Below, piece by piece: positions 6,265 through 11,311 of a DNA stretch of 11,311 nt (position 1 is the first letter of the stretch; the number at the start of each line of letters is the position of its first letter). Under the pieces are notes generated by a model. It had not been told where the DNA came from. It searched no databases and saw only the letters and a list, made by a program, of their open reading frames with translations. The stretch is taken from assembly GCA_023386835.1 (NCBI GenBank), contig JAEWIY010000105.1:1-11311 (forward strand), given 5' to 3'. The position numbers and the translations under genes are program-made. The DNA is from Verrucomicrobiota bacterium (GTDB taxonomy: Bacteria; Verrucomicrobiota; Verrucomicrobiia; Opitutales; Opitutaceae).

Positions 6265-7152
6265 TCAGCGTGCGGTGGGCGCGGGTTGGACGACCGGCAG
6301 CGCCAGCCAGGCGACGACCGGGTAGTGATCGCTTGGGTACAGGTCGCCGGAGCGGTCCGTGAGAATGGCGCTGCTCGACACCTCAACCGCGCCACGGGCA
6401 AGGATCCAGTCGATCCGCTCGGTGCTGTTCACCGCGTCACCGAACCCGTTAAACGTGCCGACGCCTTCGTTTTTCCGTTCCTTGGCCAAGGTCCAGGTGT
6501 CCTGAAAGTAACCGTCTCCCACGAGAGCGTCGTAGGCCGGGTTCGCTCCGGCCGGCGCATTAAAGTCGCCGACGAGGATCACGGGCAGCGGGGAACGGAG
6601 CTGCGCCACCCGTTCGCGCACCAGGACGGCGCTCTTTTCACGGGCCACCTGCACCTCATGGTCAAAGTGGGTGTTCCAGAAGAAGAACTCCTGGCCGGTC
6701 TGCCGGTCGCGGAAGCGCACCCAAGTGACCATGCGGGCGTATTGGGGCCCCCACGTCATCGAGCCCATCCGGTCGGGCGTGTCCGACAGCCAGAAATGGT
6801 CGAAAGCCAGCGGCTCCAGCCGCTCCTTCCGGTAAAACACGGCCATGAACTCGCCGCGACTGCCGCCGTCGCGGCCCAGACCGATCCAAGCGTATTCGGG
6901 CAGGTCGGACGCGATGTCGTTGAGCTGCGAATACACGCCTTCCTGGGTGCCGATGACATCCGGCGCCGCCTGGCGGATGACATCACGGATGAGCGGGCGG
7001 CGGAGCGGCCAGGCCTCGCGGGGCTGCTGGTTGGCGTGCCGCAGGTTGTACGTCATCACCCGCAGCATGGCATCGGCGGCGGCGTGCGCGGAGGCGGACA
7101 GGGCCAGCAGGGCGGACAGGGCGAGCAGGAGGAGGCGGGGTGAACGGGTCAT
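6265..7152 (-). CDS. Exported endonuclease/exonuclease/phosphatase family hydrolase
   Basis: The protein has 295 residues from the ATG at 7150-7152. That start is chosen because it gives a clear signal peptide (MTRSPRLLLLALSALLALSASAHA, cleavage near 24-26); upstream in-frame codons read as noncoding. All core motifs of the metal-dependent EEP fold are present: Asn36 in MTYNLR, Glu71 in GTQEG, His162 in NTHFDH, Asp196 and Asn198 in GDFNAP, Asp248 in RIDWI and the final Asp275-His276 in SDHYPV. These residues bind Mg2+ and cleave a phosphodiester or phosphate ester. The family includes DNases, sphingomyelinases and inositol-phosphate phosphatases. Export argues for an extracellular nuclease or phosphoesterase used for nutrient scavenging, but the substrate cannot be read from sequence. 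No Shine-Dalgarno precedes the ATG. A relic reading frame ends 13 bases upstream on the same strand. Confidence 0.93.
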   Translation of the reverse strand: MTRSPRLLLLALSALLALSASAHAAADAMLRVMTYNLRHANQQPREAWPLRRPLIRDVIRQAAPDVIGTQEGVYSQLNDIASDLPEYAWIGLGRDGGSRGEFMAVFYRKERLEPLAFDHFWLSDTPDRMGSMTWGPQYARMVTWVRFRDRQTGQEFFFWNTHFDHEVQVAREKSAVLVRERVAQLRSPLPVILVGDFNAPAGANPAYDALVGDGYFQDTWTLAKERKNEGVGTFNGFGDAVNSTERIDWILARGAVEVSSSAILTDRSGDLYPSDHYPVVAWLALPVVQPAPTAR

Positions 7153-7165
7153 GTGAAGGGGAACG

Positions 7166-7288
7166 TCAGGGAGCCGGCGGTGAGCCGAGGCCCTGGATCT
7201 TGAAATTGCCTTCGAGCCGGCCGGTTCGTCCAGCCTCGGCCGCGGTGCCGACCAGCAGGGCGTGCAGGGCTTCACGCCGGGTCATCAT
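7166..7288 (-). pseudogene. Tat-leader-like 40-codon frame, probable truncated gene relic
   Basis: On the minus strand, tandem ATG codons at 7283-7288 open a 40-residue frame beginning MMTRREALHALLVGTAAEAG. Thr-Arg-Arg followed by a hydrophobic stretch resembles a twin-arginine export signal of the kind seen in MxRREx-type leaders. The next residues, GRLEGNFKIQG, look like the start of a mature domain, but the frame stops at once. It ends 13 bases before the ATG of the EEP gene. I read it as the surviving N-terminus of a deleted or replaced exported protein; sugar-isomerase-like Verrucomicrobial proteins with a GN(F/L)K start are one guess only. A genuine small leader peptide coupled to the downstream gene is the alternative. 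Confidence 0.35.
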
Positions 7289-7415
7289 GGACGCCAGACT
7301 GATGAAGAAACGCGGCGGCGGCAAGCGGGCCACGTGGCGGCCAAGCCAAAGCGTACAGCACGCGTGGTCGGCGGCGGACTTGCGGCCGGGGAGGGTTGGT
7401 GGCAGGACTGGACGA

Positions 7416-8441
7416 ATGCGGATCACCCCTGCCGTTGCCTGCGTGTTGGTGGGTTTGCTCGGCGCAGCCTGTGGGCGGGCGCATGACGTGGCGGCGGAAA
7501 TGCGGGCGGCGGCACAGGCCTGGCTGGAGGCGCTTGACGAGAAACAGCGGGCGGACGCCGTGTTTCCGCTGGTCGACCCGGAGCGCGAGAATTGGTCCTT
7601 CGTGCCCCGGTCGCGGCGGGGCGTGTCACTTAAGCGGATGACCGCACCGCAACGTGAGCTCGCGTTGGCGCTCCTGCGCACGGGGCTCAGCCATCGGGGC
7701 TGGGGCAAAGCCGAGGCGATCATCGCGCTGGAGAACGTTTTGCGAGAGTTGGAAAAAGGCGCGTCCTGGCGGGACCCGGAGTTGTACCATGTGACGATCT
7801 TCGGCACCCCGGCGGAGGCGCGCGCCTGGGGCTGGCGTTTCGAAGGGCATCACTTGTCGTTCAACTTCACGCTGGATGAACAAGGCCGGATCGCGTTTGC
7901 CCCGTCCTTCATGGGAAGCAACCCGGCCGAGGTGCGGAGCGGTGCAAACGCCGGGTTGCGCGTGCTGGAGGAGGAGGAGGATCTCGGGCTGGCTTTGGTG
8001 AACGCCCTCCACGAGGAGCAGCGACGCAAGGCGATCTTCGCGGCCCGCGCGCTGCCGGAGATCGTCACGACCAACGAACCGCGGGTGCACCCATTGGAGC
8101 CGGCCGGCATCGCGGCGGCCGATCTCGCCCTGACGCAACAGGAGCAGCTCTGGCGGCTCATCCGGGTGTACCTCGAACGCTGGCGAGGCCCGTTGGCGGA
8201 CGAGACGTGGGCGGAAATCGAAGCGGCCGGTCTGCCACGGATCACATTCGGCTGGGCGGGCGGGCTCTCGCGGGGCGAGCAGACGTACTACCGGATCCAA
8301 GGCCCCACCTTCCTGATCGAATTCGACAACTTCCAGGGGCGCGGAAACCACATCCACACGACCTTCCGTGAATTCGATGGCGACTTCGGCCGCGATTTGC
8401 TCCGGGAGCACTACGAACGCGGGCATCATTCCACGCGGTGA
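7416..8441 (+). CDS. Exported DUF3500 family protein
   Basis: The protein has 341 residues from ATG 7416, the start that gives a signal peptide (MRITPAVACVLVGLLGAACG). Cys19 follows GAA, which is a poor lipobox, so lipid attachment is uncertain. DUF3500 features appear in order. AAAQAWLEALDEKQRADAVF (31-50) is the opening helix. HHLSFNFTL (145-153) and PSFMGSNPAEV (163-173) form the conserved core. LVNALHEEQRRKAIF (194-208) follows. The His-rich end is NHIHTTFREFDGDFG (311-325) with LLREHYERGHH (328-338). The clustered His and Asp residues near the end could bind metal, but the biochemical function of the family is not established. The gene is divergent from the EEP gene, with 263 bases between starts, and is followed by the tandem repeat array. 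GGAGG at 7390-7394 is too far from the ATG to serve as its normal ribosome site. Confidence 0.88.
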   Translation: MRITPAVACVLVGLLGAACGRAHDVAAEMRAAAQAWLEALDEKQRADAVFPLVDPERENWSFVPRSRRGVSLKRMTAPQRELALALLRTGLSHRGWGKAEAIIALENVLRELEKGASWRDPELYHVTIFGTPAEARAWGWRFEGHHLSFNFTLDEQGRIAFAPSFMGSNPAEVRSGANAGLRVLEEEEDLGLALVNALHEEQRRKAIFAARALPEIVTTNEPRVHPLEPAGIAAADLALTQQEQLWRLIRVYLERWRGPLADETWAEIEAAGLPRITFGWAGGLSRGEQTYYRIQGPTFLIEFDNFQGRGNHIHTTFREFDGDFGRDLLREHYERGHHSTR

Positions 8442-8449
8442 GGGAGTGG

Positions 8450-8967
8450 CCCGCGAATCACGCGAATTTCCGCGAAAGTGTTAACACGAAGGGCGCGAAG
8501 GAGAAGGTGTAGTCGACGCCTCGCGACAACTTTGCGATCTTGGCGCTCTTGGTGTCAAATGGGTTGGTTTGACCCACGGAATACACTGAAGACACGGAAA
8601 GGAAAACGGACGGAGTCCATCGCCCGCGAATCACGCGAAGATCCGCGAGAATTTAACACGAAGGGCGCGAGGGAGAAGGTGTAGTCGACGCCTCGAGACA
8701 ACTTTGCGATCTAGGCGCTCTTGGTGTCAAATGGGTTAGTTTGACCCACGGACTACACGGAAGGCACGGAAAGGAAAACGGACGGAGTCCATCGCCCGCG
8801 AATCACGCGAATATCCGCGAAAGTGTTAACACGAAGGACGCGAAGGAGCAGGTGTAGGCATCGCCAAACTACAACTTTGCGATCTTGGCGCTCTTGGTGT
8901 TAAACGGGTTGGTTGAGCCCACGGACTACACGGAAAGCACGGAAGAAAGAGCAACGGAGTTCCAGCG
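8450..8967. repeat. Three tandem copies of a 172-173 base composite repeat
   Basis: The units run 8450-8622, 8623-8794 and 8795 to about 8967. Units 1 and 2 differ at only a few scattered positions; unit 3 is more divergent at its end. Each unit has four blocks: (1) three CGCGAA words about 9-10 bases apart; (2) TTAACACGAAGGGCGCGAAG, itself two ACACGAAGG-like words; (3) CTTGGCGCTCTTGGTGTCAA, which matches the reverse complement of block 2 at 16 of 20 positions in unit 1; (4) CACGGAA-type words again about 9-10 bases apart. Blocks 2 and 3 could pair as a long imperfect hairpin (8481-8500 with 8539-8558 in unit 1). I see no gene inside. The style matches dispersed noncoding repeats of Verrucomicrobial genomes as I recall them. 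Confidence 0.93.
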
Positions 8968-9017
8968 CGGTGCGATTGTAGCACGTGTGTTCAATGCCGC
9001 CGATGGCAGCGGCAATG

Positions 9018-9053
9018 AGGCTGTAGGCTGAAAGCTTAAAGCCTACAGCTTTC
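9018..9053 (-). terminator. Strong hairpin after the EF-G-like gene, possible terminator
   Basis: GCTGTAGGCT at 9020-9029 pairs perfectly with AGCCTACAGC at 9040-9049 around a ten-base loop, and outer A-T and G-U pairs extend it to about 9018 and 9051. It lies 16 bases after the minus-strand stop at 9065, the right place for a terminator of that gene, but no U-run follows on the minus strand. A second pairing, GAAAGC at 9030-9035 with GCTTTC at 9048-9053, competes with the first. It may be a repeat-derived hairpin acting as a 3' end. Confidence 0.5.
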
Positions 9054-9064
9054 CGCTTAACGCC

Positions 9065-11155
9065 CTATTTCCCACTCGTCCCGGTGCGGCGGGGCGCGGC
9101 TTCGGCGAGGAGCTGCCGTTCCAGTTCGGGCGGCATTTGTTCATAGTGGCTGAAGGCCTCGGAGTGGCGGCCGCGTCCGCTGGTGAGCGAGCGCACCGTC
9201 GTGCTGTAGTGATAGAGTTCGCGCGCCGGGATGTTGGCCTTCACCATCTGGAAGTGTCCGTCGGTATCCACACCGAGGATGCGGCCGCGCCGCGACGAGA
9301 TGTCGCCGAGCACGTCGCCGAGGTACTCCTCCGGCACGATGACGGTGACGGACTGGATTGGCTCCAACAGGCAGGGCTGCGCCTGCAGGAAGGCCTCCTT
9401 GAAGGCGTGGAAACCGGCGACCTGGAAGGCGATGTCTTTGGAGTCGACGGGATGCATCTTGCCTTCGAAGAAGTCGGCGTGCACGTCGACCACGCGGTAA
9501 CCCGCCAGCGGTCCTTCCTGGCAGACGGAGCGCACGCCCTTCTCGACGGAGGGCACGAACACGCGATCGACGTTGTTGCCCACCAGCGACTGCGTGAATT
9601 GCAGGCCCCCGTTTCGTTCAGTCGGCTCGATTCGCAGCCACACTTCGGCAAATTGCCCGGCGCCGCCGGTCTGCTTCTTGTGGCGGTAGTGTGACTCGGC
9701 CTTGGCGCGGATGGTCTCGCGATAGGCGATACGCGGGGGCTCGAGTTCGACCGCGACACCGAAGCGGCGCAGCAGGCGCTCGACGATCACCTGGAGGTGA
9801 ATCTCCCCCTGGCCGGAGACGATCGTCTGATGCACCTCGTCGTCGACCCGGTAGAGAAAGGTCGGGTCCTCGTCGTGCAACGTCGCGAGTCCGGAGGCGA
9901 GTTTGTCCTCGTCGCCCTTCGAGCGCAGCCGCAGCGCACCGTGGATGTTGGGTTTGGGAAACTCCTCGGGCGGCAGCGTCACGACAAAACGCGGGCTGCA
10001 CAACGTGTCGCCGGTGTGCGTGTCGCGCAGTTTGACGGCGGCGCCGATGTCACCCGCGCAGAGCGACGTGACCGCGGTGCGTTCGCGACCGTTGAGTACA
10101 TAAAGCTGACCGAGGCGCTCGGTCACGGAGCGCCTCGGGTTCAGAAGTTCATCACCGCTTTTAACGGTGCCGGCGTAGACCCGGAAGAACGACAGTTCGC
10201 CGACTCCGGGCTCGTTCATGGTCTTGAAGACATACACGACCGGCTCCGGCTGGGTGAGCGCCACCGTGCCGGGCAGGCCGCTCGCGTCGGTCGCCGGCAC
10301 CTCGGCGCGATCGGCGGGCGACGACCCGTACTTGGCGATGAAGTCCATCAGGCGCGCCACGCCGACGTTCCTTTCCGCGGAGACGGCGAACACCGGGATA
10401 AAAACCTGGTTCTGAATCGCACGGTGCAGCCCGGCGCGCAGCTCCTCCTCCTCCAGGACGCCTTGTGCAAAGAACCGCTCGAGCAACGTGTCATCGGCCT
10501 CCGCCACGTACTCCATCAGTTCGCGGTGCAACTCGTGGACACGATCGGCCAGCTCACCTTCGGCGGGCGTTTCCTCGTAGCGGCCGTTGCTGCCGGGGCG
10601 GTAGGTGACGACGGCGTTGCGGAGCACGTCGAGCACGCGCGAGAAACCCGGGCCGGCGTCGAGCGGCACCGTCATCGGGAAGACGTTGCGCCCAAAATGC
10701 GTGCGCGCGTCGGCCAGCACGGCGTCGAAGTTCACGTTAGCTTTGTCCAGCGCGTTGATGGCGATCATCTTCGGCAGGCCGTGCTCGGTGGCGCTCTCCC
10801 AGACCAGATCGGTCCCCGCGCCCAGCCCGTGTGCGGCCTGGATGACGACCAAGGCGAAATCGCCGACGCGGAGCGGCCCGAGCGATTCGGCGACGAAGTC
10901 GGAATAGCCGGGCGTGTCGATGATCGTGAGCTTACGCTCCTGCCACTCCGTGTGCATCACTGAGGCGTGCACGGAGATTTGGTGCGCGTGTTCGCTCGCG
11001 TGAAAATCGGAAACGGTCGTGCCGGCGGCGATACTGCCAAGCCGACCCAGGCGGCCGCTGCACAAGAGCATGGCCTCGCAGAGCATGGTCTTGCCACTGG
11101 AAGCGTGGCCGACGACAGCGAAGTTACGAAGGTCGGGGGAGCTGTAGTCCTTCAT
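9065..11155 (-). CDS. EF-G-like translational GTPase (EF-G2-type paralogue)
   Basis: The protein has 696 residues with the full five-domain elongation factor G layout. G1 is GHASSGKT at 16-23, where canonical EF-G has GHxDxGKT. G3 is DTPGYSDF at 80-87. The switch I region reads GTTVSDF with HQISVHASV (45-66), as in EF-G2-type proteins, instead of the RGITI motif of true EF-G. G4 is NALD at 134-137 instead of NKxD, so the guanine-contacting Lys is Ala. Domain II (about 300-390) and domain III (VSGQGEIHLQVIVERL) follow. Domain IV has QTGGAGQFAEV and the tip FEGKMHPVDSKDIAF, and domain V has ISSRRGRILG. The intact domain IV tip suggests ribosome contact. The protein is probably a paralogue of the housekeeping EF-G, with a stress or recycling role possible but unproven. 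No ribosomal-protein genes adjoin it. No Shine-Dalgarno precedes the ATG at 11153-11155. Confidence 0.92.
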   Translation of the reverse strand: MKDYSSPDLRNFAVVGHASSGKTMLCEAMLLCSGRLGRLGSIAAGTTVSDFHASEHAHQISVHASVMHTEWQERKLTIIDTPGYSDFVAESLGPLRVGDFALVVIQAAHGLGAGTDLVWESATEHGLPKMIAINALDKANVNFDAVLADARTHFGRNVFPMTVPLDAGPGFSRVLDVLRNAVVTYRPGSNGRYEETPAEGELADRVHELHRELMEYVAEADDTLLERFFAQGVLEEEELRAGLHRAIQNQVFIPVFAVSAERNVGVARLMDFIAKYGSSPADRAEVPATDASGLPGTVALTQPEPVVYVFKTMNEPGVGELSFFRVYAGTVKSGDELLNPRRSVTERLGQLYVLNGRERTAVTSLCAGDIGAAVKLRDTHTGDTLCSPRFVVTLPPEEFPKPNIHGALRLRSKGDEDKLASGLATLHDEDPTFLYRVDDEVHQTIVSGQGEIHLQVIVERLLRRFGVAVELEPPRIAYRETIRAKAESHYRHKKQTGGAGQFAEVWLRIEPTERNGGLQFTQSLVGNNVDRVFVPSVEKGVRSVCQEGPLAGYRVVDVHADFFEGKMHPVDSKDIAFQVAGFHAFKEAFLQAQPCLLEPIQSVTVIVPEEYLGDVLGDISSRRGRILGVDTDGHFQMVKANIPARELYHYSTTVRSLTSGRGRHSEAFSHYEQMPPELERQLLAEAAPRRTGTSGK

Positions 11156-11237
11156 AAGGGGTTTGGGGGAAGGTGGCTGCGCGGGCGCAAACCGTTGCTC
11201 AACATCCTAGCGCGCCCGGTCGGCACGGGCTGCGCGC

Positions 11238-11311
11238 GTGTTGGACAAGGCTGTGCAAAGTTTGCGGGAAGTCGAGGCGGCGCTGAGCGCGCCGCGGGAG
11301 GAGAAAGGAGA
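11238..11311 (+). CDS. Possible start of a divergent gene running off the right edge
   Basis: After an in-frame TAG at 11208, the frame is open to the window end. From GTG 11238 it reads VLDKAVQSLREVEAALSAPREEKG, which looks like an amphipathic helix with natural codon use. TTG 11241 is another possible start. No ribosome site precedes it, but several genes here lack one. With only 24 codons visible, I cannot name a family. The alternative is that the purine-rich end (GGGAGGAGAAAGGAGA) is the ribosome site of a gene starting just outside the window. Confidence 0.35.
   Translation, partial: MLDKAVQSLREVEAALSAPREEKG

Noticed and set aside
6145..7143. Long plus-strand open frame opposite the EEP gene
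   Set aside because: It is the antisense shadow of the nuclease-like gene, whose catalytic motifs are all on the minus strand; its own product is Val/Gly/Arg-rich without a family pattern.
8478..8684. Open frame inside the repeat array
   Set aside because: It follows the repeated noncoding words, spans repeat units and has no protein-like composition.
8450..8967. CRISPR array
   Set aside because: The whole 172-173 base unit is repeated with no unique spacers, and no cas genes are present.
9797..10963. Long plus-strand open frame opposite the EF-G-like gene
   Set aside because: It is an antisense shadow caused by GC-rich codons; the minus strand encodes a complete translational GTPase.

Overview
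The window is GC-rich chromosomal DNA, and its gene content is housekeeping and conserved accessory genes. Starts mostly lack a well-placed Shine-Dalgarno. Dispersed-type repeats built on ACACGAAGG, CGCGAATCA and CACGGAA words occur, and an EF-G-like GTPase sits beside exported hydrolases. Together these suggest a Verrucomicrobiota bacterium, probably Opitutaceae-like. That assignment is inference from gene style and repeats, not from a marker gene. I see no phage, transposase, CRISPR, rRNA or tRNA.

Left part (1-2873): the C-terminal part of an unrecognised protein is cut by the window edge. A structured 332-base gap follows, with two overlapping hairpins and a palindrome. Next come an exported PRC-barrel plus BON-domain protein ending in a textbook intrinsic terminator, then a small basic protein that joins a glycine-zipper membrane segment to a histone-H1-like tail.

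Middle part (2874-5904): four co-directional genes look like one transcription unit. They encode an exported dienelactone-hydrolase-family enzyme, a six-helix DUF998 membrane protein whose GTG start overlaps the previous stop, pyroglutamyl peptidase (Pcp), and an exported NodB-type polysaccharide deacetylase whose usual catalytic-arginine motif reads WPPY. The products share no single pathway. They are cell-surface, small-molecule or peptide hydrolysis functions.

Right part (5905-11311): an exported endonuclease/exonuclease/phosphatase-family enzyme lies on the minus strand, preceded by a 40-codon Tat-leader-like gene relic. A divergent exported DUF3500 protein follows. Between DUF3500 and the next minus-strand gene lie three tandem copies of a 172-173 base composite repeat and a strong hairpin. 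The last complete gene is an EF-G-like translational GTPase with a degenerate G4 motif (NALD instead of NKxD). A divergent reading frame may begin at the right edge.

I did not find a convincing new multi-gene system. The observations most worth checking are the tandem repeat, the EF-G paralogue, the leader hairpins and the truncated Tat-leader frame.
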